From NCBI GenBank assembly GCA_003527225.1, contig DPXQ01000110.1, positions 1 to 64,000 on the forward strand: a stretch of DNA of 64,000 nt, written 5' to 3'. Positions 34,740 through 43,377 of the stretch are shown here, piece after piece. Made by a program: the position numbers and the translations under genes. Under the pieces are notes generated by a model. The model ran no database searches. It was not told the DNA's origin and worked only from the letters and a program-made list of their open reading frames with translations. The stretch comes from Rhizobium sp. (GTDB lineage Bacteria; Pseudomonadota; Alphaproteobacteria; Rhizobiales; Rhizobiaceae). How positions within the stretch are numbered: the first letter of the stretch is position 1; each line of letters starts with the position of its first letter.

Positions 34740-35777
34740 ATGACAGTACCCGAGCGTGCAGAATCCGATACTGATCCGGAATTTGTTCAGATATTTGAAC
34801 GTGCGTTCGAGCCGGTCGAAGCTGCCGTGGCGACCTCTCGCATTCCTGGTGCGGTGCTTGGCATTCTGGACCGGAGCCGCGGACGGCTGATGCGGGCGAC
34901 AGGCTCCGCCCAGCTCGTTCCGTCGCCGCGCCCGATGCGTGTCGCGACATGGTTCGACCTGGCCTCGTTGACGAAGGTCATTTTCACTACGCCTCGCATC
35001 CTTGCTCTCGCAGCCGATGGCATGATCGATCTCGACGCGCCGCTCATTTCCGTTCTGCCGGATCTTCGCCAGTACAGCCAAGACGCTTGGGAGCGGAAGG
35101 TCACCTTCCGTCAGTGCCTGGGCCACCAGACACCGTTTCCGGCCGTTGAACCAATCTATACCTATGGCCGTGATCCCGAGCTCCTGCGAGCCTTTGTTAT
35201 GCAGCGGGAATGGCGGGCCGCAGAGCCTGTCTATTCCGATATCAACTTCATCCTGTTAGGCTTTGCGCTGGAGCGCCTCTCGCGGTGCGGCATTCGCGCC
35301 ATGGACGCAGGTGCCGGTTTTGCCTTTTCGGCGGAACCCGATCAATCCGCGGCAACTGAAGACTGCACTTGGCGCCACCGCGTATTGTGCGGTGAGGTGC
35401 ATGACGACAATTGCGCGGCGTTGCAGGGCGCCGGACATGCCGGACTGTTCGGAACGGCGGCGTCGATCCTCGATTTCGCAGAACGGCTACTGGACGGTGC
35501 CGAAGCTGGAGACGCTTCGGTCTCCCTGATGCGAACGCCCCTTTCGGCAACGCGCACGCATGGCTGGGAACGCCCGCATGAGGGATGGTCCGGTGGCCGG
35601 TTCAGCAGTGCGGGCACGATCGGCCATACCGGTTTTACCGGTACCGGTCTTTGGATCGATTTCGACAGCGGCAGGGCGTGGACCTTGCTCACCAACCGGA
35701 TTCATCCGACCCGTCATTTTGACAGCAGAATAGTATCGCTTCGACAGACCGTCAGCGACTCCGTCAATAGAATTTAG
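34740..35777 (+). CDS. Beta-lactamase-fold serine hydrolase of the recycling locus
   Basis: Protein of 345 residues with no signal peptide, so cytoplasmic. Class C beta-lactamase/esterase motifs are present: the nucleophile motif SLTK at residues 76-79, YSDIN in place of YxN, and HTGFTGTG in place of KTG. Cytoplasmic members of this fold occur next to MurNAc-catabolism genes in Bacillus (the ybbE neighbourhood), and others are peptidases acting on D-amino-acid peptides. A role in removing or trimming the stem peptide of imported muropeptides is plausible but inferred. Gene start is 27 bp after the ATPase stop and anmK follows 11 bp later, so it belongs to the operon. Confidence 0.85.
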   Translation: MTVPERAESDTDPEFVQIFERAFEPVEAAVATSRIPGAVLGILDRSRGRLMRATGSAQLVPSPRPMRVATWFDLASLTKVIFTTPRILALAADGMIDLDAPLISVLPDLRQYSQDAWERKVTFRQCLGHQTPFPAVEPIYTYGRDPELLRAFVMQREWRAAEPVYSDINFILLGFALERLSRCGIRAMDAGAGFAFSAEPDQSAATEDCTWRHRVLCGEVHDDNCAALQGAGHAGLFGTAASILDFAERLLDGAEAGDASVSLMRTPLSATRTHGWERPHEGWSGGRFSSAGTIGHTGFTGTGLWIDFDSGRAWTLLTNRIHPTRHFDSRIVSLRQTVSDSVNRI

Positions 35778-35787
35778 GAGCGGAATC

Positions 35788-36903
35788 ATGGAGCCAATAT
35801 GGGCCGTAGGCCTGATGACGGGCACTGTCCTTGACGGCAATATCGACGTCGCCCTTCTGAGGACGGACGGCGAGCGGATCGAGCAGTTTGGCAACTACTC
35901 GCTGACGCCATATCCGCAATCTATCCGTAGCCTGCTCGAAGACACTCTGACGCAAGCACGAGCCTGGAATTTTGAAGGACCTGAGCCAGCGATATTTCAA
36001 CAGGCGGAAGAGGCGCTTACCGCTGCGCAGTCCGAAGCGGTCAGGAACCTGGTCGAGGAACACGGGCTTACGATGGCGGATATCGGGGTTGTTGGCTTTC
36101 ACGGTCAGACCGTACTGCATCGAGCGCCGCAACCGGGTCGGTTGGGGGAAACCCGCCAACTCGGCGATGGGAATTTGATGTGTGATATTCTTGCGACAAA
36201 AGTGGCCTACGATTTCCGCTCGGCGGATATGCGCGCTGGCGGACAAGGCGCGCCTTTGTCTGCCGCATATCACGCTGCCTTGCTTCGCAATGCCAAAAGT
36301 GGTGGCGATACCGCTATCCTCAATCTCGGTGGGGTTGCCAATATCACATGGTGGGATGGCGGTGACGATCTCATCGCGTTTGACACCGGTCCGGCCAATG
36401 CACCGCTCAACGACTTCGTTAAGTCGCATGGCCTTGGCGAAATGGATCGCGATGGAGCCCTCGCCTTGGCCGGGACGGTGGATGAAGCCCGGCTTTCAGA
36501 ACTTCTGGAACACCCATATCTCACCGCGCTCTATCCGAAATCCCTCGATCGTTTCGATTTCGGCGCGGCCATGGCCGAAGGCTTGACACCGCAGGATGGG
36601 GCAGCGCTTCTGACAGCATTCACTACCGCCGCAGTCGGCAAGGCGCTCGATCTTCTGCCTCAACGGCCGAAGAAGCTCGTCGTCAGTGGAGGCGGTCGCC
36701 GCAACCCGGCGATGATGGCCATGCTGAAGATCCGCGCCGACGTCGAAGCGGTGCCCGCCGAGGCCCAGGGGTGGCGCGGCGACGCAGTCGAAGCGGAATG
36801 TTTCGCATTCCTGGCTGTTCGCGTTTTGCGCGGTTTGCCGATCAGCTTTCCGACAACGACGGGTGCGCCTGAGCCAATGCGTGGCGGACGAATTGCCGGT
36901 TGA
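35788..36903 (+). CDS. anmK: Anhydro-N-acetylmuramic acid kinase
   Basis: Protein of 371 residues, full length. [20 protein letters not shown] is the ATP-binding phosphate loop (the alphaproteobacterial variant of GTSxDGID). The catalytic Asp lies in [20 protein letters not shown], and [11 protein letters not shown] and FDTGPAN are family signatures. The enzyme opens the 1,6-anhydro ring of anhMurNAc and phosphorylates it to MurNAc-6-P, the substrate of MurQ. Its presence shows that the locus handles products of lytic transglycosylases, that is, the cell's own turnover products as well as environmental muropeptides. It ends the operon that starts at murQ. Confidence 0.95.
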   Translation: MEPIWAVGLMTGTVLDGNIDVALLRTDGERIEQFGNYSLTPYPQSIRSLLEDTLTQARAWNFEGPEPAIFQQAEEALTAAQSEAVRNLVEEHGLTMADIGVVGFHGQTVLHRAPQPGRLGETRQLGDGNLMCDILATKVAYDFRSADMRAGGQGAPLSAAYHAALLRNAKSGGDTAILNLGGVANITWWDGGDDLIAFDTGPANAPLNDFVKSHGLGEMDRDGALALAGTVDEARLSELLEHPYLTALYPKSLDRFDFGAAMAEGLTPQDGAALLTAFTTAAVGKALDLLPQRPKKLVVSGGGRRNPAMMAMLKIRADVEAVPAEAQGWRGDAVEAECFAFLAVRVLRGLPISFPTTTGAPEPMRGGRIAG

Positions 36904-36914
36904 GAGACCGCGCT

Positions 36915-37346
36915 TTAGCCGGTCGCTCTGAGTTGTTTCTGTAAGAAAACCCGACTGCGACCGATGGGGAAGTCCGGCAGGACGCCAAACGGCTTGTAAC
37001 CCTGCCGCTGATAGACCTTTTCGGCTTTCGGGCTGAATGTATCGATCAAGGCGCCATGGCATCCCCGCGCCACAGCCTCCTGTTCGACGGCATCGAGCAT
37101 CTTGGCGGCAACGTGCTGGCCACGCAGCTTTTCGTCAACCCACAGCCATTGCACATAGAGCCATCCCCAGGCCGTGTATCCGGATATGCCGCCGACCACG
37201 GCGCCGGACTCATCGCGGACAAAAACAGCAACCGCCTGCCTTCCTGACGGTCCGACATCGCTGTCATTGAAGGCTGCAAGTTGTTCGCCAACGAACTGTA
37301 GGTCTTGCGGAAGGGGGGCGGCTGTTACTTCGAGGGAGACACTCAT
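36915..37346 (-). CDS. GNAT-family N-acetyltransferase
   Basis: Protein of 143 residues with the GNAT fold: VAVFVRDESGAVVGGISGYT (strands 2-4), LYVQWLWVDEKLRGQHVAAK with the acetyl-CoA loop R-G-Q-H-V-A, and the C-terminal FSPKAEKVYQRQGYKPFGVL. The start MSVSLEVTAA at 37346 gives the normal length. It is encoded against the direction of the surrounding operon, between anmK and the SIS-domain gene. The substrate is unknown; amino sugars or stem-peptide amines would fit the setting but this is speculation. Confidence 0.82.
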   Translation of the reverse strand: MSVSLEVTAAPLPQDLQFVGEQLAAFNDSDVGPSGRQAVAVFVRDESGAVVGGISGYTAWGWLYVQWLWVDEKLRGQHVAAKMLDAVEQEAVARGCHGALIDTFSPKAEKVYQRQGYKPFGVLPDFPIGRSRVFLQKQLRATG

Positions 37347-37517
37347 ATTCCCGTCCAGAATTTCTAAAATGGAGCTTCTCCAAACGCACATGCCGGCGAA
37401 GAAAGCAACTGTCCTACTTCTCGCCCTTGCCTGGCTTCGGCACGAGCCCTTCACGCCTGTCCTGGCTGATTTCGGTAGCCGCAGGCCACGCAAGATCTAT
37501 CAGTCATGCAAATGTAT

Positions 37518-37564
37518 GGAATATATTATTCCTGTCAATCGTTGACATTGGGAATAATTATTCG
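37518..37564 (+). promoter_or_regulatory. Tandem operator and promoter upstream of the SIS-nagA unit
   Basis: GGAATATATTATTCC (37518-37532), -35 TTGACA (37542-37547), GGAATAATTATTCG (37551-37564). The two palindromes are centred 33 bp apart, three helical turns, and bracket the -35 box. This is the cleanest of three such arrays in the locus and the best pattern for searching the rest of the genome. Confidence 0.75.
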
Positions 37565-37728
37565 TATCCGTCTGGTGGCGAACAGACGTCGCCCACGCGC
37601 GCGGCTGTTTCGCCGGACTCTGCACGACAGGAAAAGCATGGCTATCGCATTCATGCCAGCAGCGCCGCTGGGCTGACGCGTGGAAGCAAGTAATTCCTCA
37701 ATCCAACCGCAGCCAGAAGATCAGAAAC

Positions 37729-38751
37729 ATGACGACCTTGATGCGCCGAGAAATCGACGAAATACCAGATGCGACCGCTCGGCTTCTGGAGAAATCAAAC
37801 AAGAGTCTGCGCCGGGCAGGCGACAGCCTTCGCGAACTCGATCCAGCGGTGATTGCAACAATTGCACGCGGTTCGTCCGACCATGCCGCCCATTTCCTCA
37901 AATACGCCATTGAAATACAGGCTCATGTGCCGGTTGCCTCGCTGGGTCCGTCGCTGGCCTCGATCTATGGGGTGCGACTTCGGCTCGACCGTGCAGCCGC
38001 CATCGCCGTCTCGCAGTCCGGCAAGAGCCCCGATATCGTTGCGATGACGAGGGGCGCCCGCGACGGCGGCGCGCTGACGCTGGCGCTCGTCAACACGCTG
38101 CCCTCGCCGCTGGGCGAGGCGGCCACATTGGCGATAGACATTGCCGCCGGACCGGAATTGGCGGTGGCCGCCACAAAGTCGTTTGTCAATTCCGCCGTGG
38201 CCGGCCTTGCGATCCTGGCCGAATGGACAGTCGATGAGCGGTTGAAAAGGGCCGTCGCCGATTTGCCCATGCATTTCCACGAAGCTCTTAAACTTGACTG
38301 GTGCGACCTGAATGGCGCCATCGAAGGTGCCGATTCACTCTACACCCTCGGGCGGGGGCCGGCACTTGCCATTGCCGGGGAGGCCTCGCTGAAGTGCAAG
38401 GAGACCTGCGAATTGCACGCGGAGTCCTATTCCGCGGCGGAAGTCCTGCATGGTCCCGTGTCGCTGGTCGCCCCAAACTTCCCCGTCATCGCGTTTGCCG
38501 CCCGCGACCGCGCCGAAAGTTCGGTCGCGGATATGGCCGACAGGCTCGCCGCGAAGGGCGCCCATGTCTTCGTGACTTCCGAGCGGGCTGTCTTGGCCAA
38601 ACGGCTTCCCTTCCTTTCTACCGGGCATCCGCTCACAGACACACTCGCACTCAGCCTTCCCTTTTATGGTTTCGTCGAGCAGCTTTCGCGCGCCCGCGGC
38701 TTCAACCCGGATGCCCCCGCAGCCCTCAGCAAAGTGACGCAGACGCGATGA
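37729..38751 (+). CDS. SIS-domain amino-sugar-phosphate isomerase/deaminase (GlmS C-half/NagB-II/AgaS type)
   Basis: Protein of 340 residues with two SIS domains and no glutaminase domain. Domain 1 has IATIARGSSDHAAHFLKYAI and AIAVSQSGKSPDIVAM. Domain 2 has SLYTLGRGPALAIAGEASLK, ECELHAESYSAAEVLHGPVS-like text (HAESYSAAEVLHGP) and the C-terminal HPLTDTLALSLPFYGFVEQL. Such proteins act as glucosamine-6-phosphate deaminases (NagB-II). Coupled by a four-base overlap to NagA, it should convert GlcN-6-P to fructose-6-P and ammonia, the last step of the pathway encoded here. Confidence 0.9.
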   Translation: MTTLMRREIDEIPDATARLLEKSNKSLRRAGDSLRELDPAVIATIARGSSDHAAHFLKYAIEIQAHVPVASLGPSLASIYGVRLRLDRAAAIAVSQSGKSPDIVAMTRGARDGGALTLALVNTLPSPLGEAATLAIDIAAGPELAVAATKSFVNSAVAGLAILAEWTVDERLKRAVADLPMHFHEALKLDWCDLNGAIEGADSLYTLGRGPALAIAGEASLKCKETCELHAESYSAAEVLHGPVSLVAPNFPVIAFAARDRAESSVADMADRLAAKGAHVFVTSERAVLAKRLPFLSTGHPLTDTLALSLPFYGFVEQLSRARGFNPDAPAALSKVTQTR

Positions 38752-39938
38752 CCTCATCATCAGCTAAAGTGATCGTCGGTGCCCGCTTGTTCGATGGTGT
38801 CGACTGGCATGAGGACGCGACATTGGTGATCGAGGACGGCAAGATCGCCGCACCCGACACGCATACGACATCGCGCGGCAAGATGGAGCAGATCGATGCC
38901 TGCGGGTATCTCCTGGTACCGGGTTTCGTCGATCTACAGGTAAATGGCGGTGGTGGGGTTCTGTTCAACAACATGCCAACCGTTGATGGCATCGCGCGCA
39001 TCTGTTCGGCACATGCTGCATTTGGCACCACGGCGCTGCTTGCGACGCTGATTACCGATACGCCTGAGACAAGCGTGCTGGCAGCTGCTGCGGCAAAGGC
39101 CGCACGAGAGGCTCGCATACCTGGCTACCTCGGACTGCACATGGAAGGTCCACACATTTCACAAGTCCGCAAAGGCACCCACGATCCGGCCCTGATCCGT
39201 CCGATGGAAACGGTGGATCTGGAGGCGCTTTGCCGCTGGCGTGACGCGGTGGGTACGTTGCTTACCACTATCGCCCCGGAGAATGTCTCTCCAGATCAGG
39301 TGGCTGCGCTTGCGCGCGCTGGCATCATCGTCAGCCTCGGCCACAGCGATGCGTCGTGCAGGACTGCGAAGACATATGCGGCCGTGGGCGCGACGATGGT
39401 CACCCATCTCTTCAACGCGATGAGTCCGCTCGGCCACCGCGAGCCGGGACTTGTGGGCGCTGCTCTCGATACAGGAACTCTGCATTGCGGCCTGATTGCT
39501 GACGGCTTTCACGTCGATCCGCTTACGATGGGGGTGGCGCTTCGGGCAAAGCGAGGACCGGGGCGTCTTTTCCTGGTGACCGATGCCATGTCGACGATCG
39601 GCTCCGATCAGGACGGCTTTGAACTAAACGGGCGGCGAGTTTATCGACGCGACGGTCGGTTGACGCTCGCCGACGGCACCCTGGCCGGCGCCGATATCGA
39701 TATGCTGTCCTCGGTGCGTTACGTCCACGAGCGGCTCGATCTGCCACTGGAAGAAGCCTTGCGCATGGCGTCTGTCTATCCGGCCGAGGCGATCGGTGCA
39801 CCGAACAAAGGATACCTCAAGCCGGGCTATGACGCCGATTTCCTTTTATTGTCGCCTAACCTCAACTTACACTCAACATGGATCGGCGGTAACTGCGTAT
39901 TCAGTGCTCCGGCCGGAAGTGAAGATCTGCGCGTCTAG
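38748..39938 (+). CDS. nagA: N-acetylglucosamine-6-phosphate deacetylase
   Basis: Protein of 396 residues of the amidohydrolase fold. Metal and substrate motifs are present: PGFVDLQVNGGGGV, GLHMEGPHIS (metal Glu), SLGHSDASC (metal His), THLFNAMSPLGHREPG, and the catalytic Asp in FLVTDAMSTIG. It removes acetate from GlcNAc-6-P made by MurQ or the NagK-type kinase. ATG 38748 overlaps the stop of the SIS gene. It is the last gene of the recycling locus. Confidence 0.94.
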   Translation: MTSSSAKVIVGARLFDGVDWHEDATLVIEDGKIAAPDTHTTSRGKMEQIDACGYLLVPGFVDLQVNGGGGVLFNNMPTVDGIARICSAHAAFGTTALLATLITDTPETSVLAAAAAKAAREARIPGYLGLHMEGPHISQVRKGTHDPALIRPMETVDLEALCRWRDAVGTLLTTIAPENVSPDQVAALARAGIIVSLGHSDASCRTAKTYAAVGATMVTHLFNAMSPLGHREPGLVGAALDTGTLHCGLIADGFHVDPLTMGVALRAKRGPGRLFLVTDAMSTIGSDQDGFELNGRRVYRRDGRLTLADGTLAGADIDMLSSVRYVHERLDLPLEEALRMASVYPAEAIGAPNKGYLKPGYDADFLLLSPNLNLHSTWIGGNCVFSAPAGSEDLRV

Positions 39939-40059
39939 TTGTGGAACCTCGACAGATCATCGCGCTTCAAAGAGAGGTGCCCGATAGGTAGCCTCGAGTC
40001 TGTCTGCCGTGAGCGCGATGCCAGCTGTAAATATGCGTCCGGGTGGACAGGTGTAATTT

Positions 40060-40393
40060 CAAGCTGTCCGATGATGGCGGATATCGTTCAACACCTCGAC
40101 ATTTCCGCGATCGGTCGACGTCCAACGGCCATGCGACAGGAGGCCGCGCGAATAGCTTTCCAGCACCTTCCGATAGTCGTCAATCCAGTCGAGGATGACG
40201 ACAGAAACGGGGAACACCGGCCCTGGCGGATTGAAACTGCGCGCTCGATCTGTGAGATATGGCTTTGGGTCAGGCCGCACCGTGCGGCGAGCTCGTGCTG
40301 GCTCAAGCCAGGCTCATGCTCCCGCCAGTTTGTCACCTTGAACGTCATTTTGCCAATGCGATGACCGATGGCGGCGTCATGCTTATGCGACAT
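40060..40393 (-). pseudogene. Composite remnant: IS5 transposase N-terminus joined to an HTH regulator fragment
   Basis: The first 28 residues on the minus strand (MSHKHDAAIGHRIGKMTFKV then TNWREHEPGL) match the start of rhizobial IS5-type transposases. The sequence then switches to SQHELAARCGLTQSHISQIE, a HipB/Xre-type helix-turn-helix, and loses coherence. It looks like a junction between two decayed genes. No function is expected. The flanking stretches 39939-40059 and 40394-40520 hold nothing I can name. Confidence 0.5.
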
Positions 40394-40520
40394 GGCAAGT
40401 CAATCGTACTGATTTCGATCTCAGGCGCACAGACGCTAACCATTGAGATCTGATCCGTGGACCAAGACCGGCATCCATCGCATCAGTTCAAATGAACCGA
40501 ACCCTTTTGGCTTGTACGGC

Positions 40521-41282
40521 TTACAACTGTACGCCACGTGTCAGCGCGCCATCGACAACGAGGTTCGTTCCATAGATGAAACTTGCCGCCGGGCTTGCCA
40601 GGAATGTCACGGCGTTAGCGATCTCCTGCGGGGTTGCCATGCGGCCCGTGGGGTTGAGCGCAAGAGAGTCCGAGAACAATTCTGGATTGCCGTTTTCGAT
40701 CTGGTTCCAGACTCCTCCCTCGAAGTAGGTGTTACCAGGAGAAACGGTGTTTGCACGGATCCTCTTCGAGGCAAGGTTGTAGGCAAGCCCCTGCGTATAA
40801 TGGATCAACGCCGCCTTGAATGCGCCGTAGGGACCTGCGGCAAAGTCGATTTCGCGACCCGAAACCGACGAGATCGTGACGATGGATGCCGCCGCGCTCT
40901 GTTCGAGGAACGGCATGGCCGCATCGATGAGCCGCACCGTGCCCATGATGTCGACGTCGAAGCCTTTTTTCCAGCTTTCCTCGTCATTTCCGATCGAAAG
41001 CGCGCTGACATTGGCGATAACGATGTCGAGACCGCCAAAGGACGCCGCCGCTTCACCGACCCATCCGGAAAGGGCCGCGCCATCGGCCACATCAACACCC
41101 TTGCCAAGCGTCGGGACACCGTAAGCGGCAAGTTTGTCCGCTGCCGCTTTCGCGTCCGCGTCGTTACGACTGCAGATTGCGACGCTGCAGCCCTCAGCGG
41201 CGAGCGTTTGCGCAATGCTCAAGCCGATGCCCCTTGTCCCGCCCGTTACAACTGCCCGTAGGCCCTTCAAGCCGAGATCCAT
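40521..41282 (-). CDS. SDR-family oxidoreductase
   Basis: Protein of 253 residues, a classical short-chain dehydrogenase. It has the cofactor loop VVTGGTRGIGLSIAQ, IVIANVSALS (the NNAG-like motif, here replaced by IANVS), the catalytic Ser in VTISSVSG, and Tyr/Lys in PYGAFKAA. CSVAICSRNDADA after strand 2 suggests NADP preference. The substrate is unknown. It ends with NLVVDGALTRGVQL. It is divergent from the amide operon by about 260 bp that contain that operon's leader, and there is no further partner on its strand. Confidence 0.9.
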   Translation of the reverse strand: MDLGLKGLRAVVTGGTRGIGLSIAQTLAAEGCSVAICSRNDADAKAAADKLAAYGVPTLGKGVDVADGAALSGWVGEAAASFGGLDIVIANVSALSIGNDEESWKKGFDVDIMGTVRLIDAAMPFLEQSAAASIVTISSVSGREIDFAAGPYGAFKAALIHYTQGLAYNLASKRIRANTVSPGNTYFEGGVWNQIENGNPELFSDSLALNPTGRMATPQEIANAVTFLASPAASFIYGTNLVVDGALTRGVQL

Positions 41283-41385
41283 CTGGTTTCAATCCTTCGC
41301 GATGAGTTTGCCACGTACGTACGCGTGTATGATCCGCCATCGAAACTGCGTCAGGCAAGAGGAAGGCAAGGTTGTTTTTTTGGAT

Positions 41386-41410
41386 TTCCGGCTTGACAGC
41401 GGGGCCGGAA
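41386..41410 (+). promoter_or_regulatory. Inverted repeat with -35-like box ahead of the amide operon
   Basis: TTCCGGC-N11-GCCGGAA encloses TTGACA (41393-41398). A -10 at standard spacing is poor, so this may be an activator-dependent promoter or an operator. It lies 26 bp upstream of the first leader hairpin, consistent with transcription starting just before that hairpin. Confidence 0.4.
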
Positions 41411-41435
41411 GGCTTCAGCTTAAATTCCAGGCGTA

Positions 41436-41497
41436 GGGCAAAGTTGCCCAAAATTACGTCAGGTGCAGGATCATCTTACAATTCGGCAACGTCGCCG
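41436..41497 (+). promoter_or_regulatory. ANTAR-type dual-hairpin RNA element (AmiR target)
   Basis: Hairpin 1 is GGGC-AAAGTT-GCCC (41436-41449) and hairpin 2 is CGGC-AACGTC-GCCG (41484-41497). Both have six-base loops with A at position 1 and G at position 4, the hallmark of RNAs bound by ANTAR antiterminators. Hairpin 2 shares its last base with the terminator stem that follows, so the two structures compete. The cognate ANTAR protein AmiR is encoded 1.2 kb downstream in the same operon. The 34-base gap between hairpins is longer than in many known examples. Confidence 0.65.
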
Positions 41498-41528
41498 CCC
41501 GCAGCAATTCTTGCTGACGGGCTTTTTT
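41497..41528 (+). terminator. Leader intrinsic terminator of the amide operon
   Basis: GCCCGCAGCAA-TTC-TTGCTG-A-CGGGC followed by TTTTTT: an 11 bp stem with one bulged A, a three-base loop and a perfect T-run. It ends 16 bases before the amiC ATG, so unless antitermination occurs, transcription stops before the operon. Confidence 0.9.
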
Positions 41529-41544
41529 GTGTACGGGCTTCGCC

Positions 41545-42702
41545 ATGATGAGAGACTACGCCATTGGCATCCTGTTTTCCGCCTCCGGTTCCTATGGGAC
41601 CGTAGGCCGCACGATGCGTAATGGTGCCGATCTCGCCTGCCGCCAGGTGAATGCGGATAGCGGCTCGGGCGTCCGCCTCTCTCCCGTATTTCGCGATCCG
41701 GGAAGCGATCTTTCCGCCTATGCGCCGGCTGTCGAGGATTTCTTTGCAGCCGGGATCCGCCAGGTAGTCGGCTGCTATACCTCCGCAAGCCGCAAGGAAG
41801 TCATCCCGCTCTTCGAAAAGCGCGACGCGCTGCTCTGGTATCCGGCGCACTACGAAGGTTTCGAGAGCTCCGACCATGTCATCTACACCGGCGCCTCACC
41901 GAACCACCATATGCTGCCGCTGGTGGATTACCTCGTCAGCCATGTCGGCCGAAATGCTTTCTGCGTCGGCTCGAACTACGTCTGGGCATGGGAGAGCAAC
42001 CGGGTGCTGCGCGAGGAGATCCTCAAGCGGCGCGGCACGGTGGTCGCGGAACGGTATCTTGCCGTCGGCGAAACAGATGTCGACCGGATCATCGAGGCGA
42101 TCTTCGAAACCAAACCGGATTTCGTCTTCAATGCGCTGATCGGAGACTCTGCCTATTCCTTCTTCCGCGCCTTCCGCAAAGCCTGCGTAGAGCGAGGCAT
42201 CGAGCAGATCACGCGGTATCCCGTCGCCAGCTGCAATCTTTCCGAACCCGAGCTGCAGGCCATCGGCGAAGAGGCCGTCTCGGGACATCTGAGTTCCAGT
42301 GTTTACTTCGCCTCGATCGACACGCGTGAAAACCGCTCCTTCGTGGCAGATTACAATTCGGCTTTCCCGGATGGCCCGGCCCCCTCGGCCGAGGCGGAGG
42401 CCGCCTATATCGCCGTCAAGCTTCTCGCACAGTCTCTTGCCGCTGCCGGAACCGATGAGCTGCGTGCCGTCAAGTCCCATGCCGCCAATCAGACCCTCGT
42501 CGCGCCGCAGGGCAAGGTCATGATCGATCCCGACACCTACCATGCCTACCTGACGCCGCGCATCGGCAGGTCGCTCGCAAACAACCAGTTCGACGTCGTT
42601 TACGATGCCGGCCGGCCGGTACGGCCCGATCCCTATCTCGTCAATTCATCGTCGACACTTGAAGCTGCAACCCGTTATCCGAACCTGAGGATCGTATCAT
42701 GA
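41545..42702 (+). CDS. amiC: AmiC-type amide sensor and negative regulator
   Basis: Protein of 385 residues without signal peptide, related to periplasmic branched-chain amino-acid-type binding proteins but cytoplasmic, as in Pseudomonas AmiC. AIGILFSASGSYGTVGRTMR opens the first lobe; QVVGCYTSASRKEVIPLFE and LLWYPAHYEGFESSDHVIYT are AmiC/FmdD hallmarks. AmiC holds AmiR inactive until it binds a short-chain amide. ATG 41545 lies directly behind the leader terminator, without a strong ribosome site. Its stop overlaps the amiR start by four bases. Confidence 0.9.
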   Translation: MMRDYAIGILFSASGSYGTVGRTMRNGADLACRQVNADSGSGVRLSPVFRDPGSDLSAYAPAVEDFFAAGIRQVVGCYTSASRKEVIPLFEKRDALLWYPAHYEGFESSDHVIYTGASPNHHMLPLVDYLVSHVGRNAFCVGSNYVWAWESNRVLREEILKRRGTVVAERYLAVGETDVDRIIEAIFETKPDFVFNALIGDSAYSFFRAFRKACVERGIEQITRYPVASCNLSEPELQAIGEEAVSGHLSSSVYFASIDTRENRSFVADYNSAFPDGPAPSAEAEAAYIAVKLLAQSLAAAGTDELRAVKSHAANQTLVAPQGKVMIDPDTYHAYLTPRIGRSLANNQFDVVYDAGRPVRPDPYLVNSSSTLEAATRYPNLRIVS

Positions 42703-43361
42703 GCCCGCACCGCTTCGTTCAGAACTTCAGCCAGCGCCGCGCTTTGATGGTGACGAATGAGACCAGGGTTTGCGAGACGTTGACGTCGACCTTGCTGAAG
42801 CTTGGGCTGAGCGTGCATCAGTGCAATGCGGTGGCCGCCGATATCCTGGCGCTGCTGCCGACGCTGGAGGCGACCCAGGACATTCTTTTCATCGATGGCG
42901 ATCTCAACTGCCTCCAGGAATTGCTTGGCGGCCATGGCTTTGCCTTGCCCCCCGCGCCGGTAATCGGTGTGGTCGGCGTGGGAGCACCGAGCCGCCTGCG
43001 GGCCCTGATGCAGGTGGGAGCGACAGCATTCCTGTCGAAACCTGTCCACAGCAGTGCCGTGTTCTCGGCCGTCTATCTGGCGGTCAATGTATTCGAGCAG
43101 AAGGCGACGCTCAATCGTTCGATCGACGAACTCGAAAAACGCCGCCGCGCCCGCCGTCATGTCATCAAGGCGGTCGCACTGGTGATGAAGTCGCACAGCC
43201 TCAATGACGAGGGGGCGTTCACGCTTCTCCGCAAGGAGAGCATGCAGGCCCGAATGAGCCTTGAATCCTATTGCGAGACCGTCGCCCAACGAAGCGCGAC
43301 GCACCATCGACGAGACGCGGTATCCGACGATCTGTCCATGACCGCGGATCGATCCAGCTAA
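42699..43361 (+). CDS. amiR: AmiR-type ANTAR-domain antiterminator
   Basis: Protein of 220 residues. An N-terminal pseudo-receiver domain lacks the phosphorylation Asp set but keeps the fold (IFLIDGDLN-like DILFIDGDLNCL, ATAFLSKPVHSSAV). A coiled-coil follows (about 125-150, EKATLNRSIDELEKRRRARR-like region), then the C-terminal ANTAR domain (ARRHVIKAVALVMKSHSLND, EGAFTLLRKESMQARMSLES). ANTAR proteins bind paired hairpins in nascent RNA and prevent terminator formation. The matching RNA element lies in the leader of its own operon. Translationally coupled to amiC, as in Pseudomonas, where the AmiC-AmiR complex is the sensor. Confidence 0.92.
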   Translation: MSPHRFVQNFSQRRALMVTNETRVCETLTSTLLKLGLSVHQCNAVAADILALLPTLEATQDILFIDGDLNCLQELLGGHGFALPPAPVIGVVGVGAPSRLRALMQVGATAFLSKPVHSSAVFSAVYLAVNVFEQKATLNRSIDELEKRRRARRHVIKAVALVMKSHSLNDEGAFTLLRKESMQARMSLESYCETVAQRSATHHRRDAVSDDLSMTADRSS

Positions 43362-43377
43362 TCTCACGGAGAATAAA

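Noticed and set aside
38301..38747. An upstream extension of NagA in the same frame
   Set aside because: It is a shadow of the SIS-domain gene; the true NagA start overlaps that gene's stop codon at 38748.
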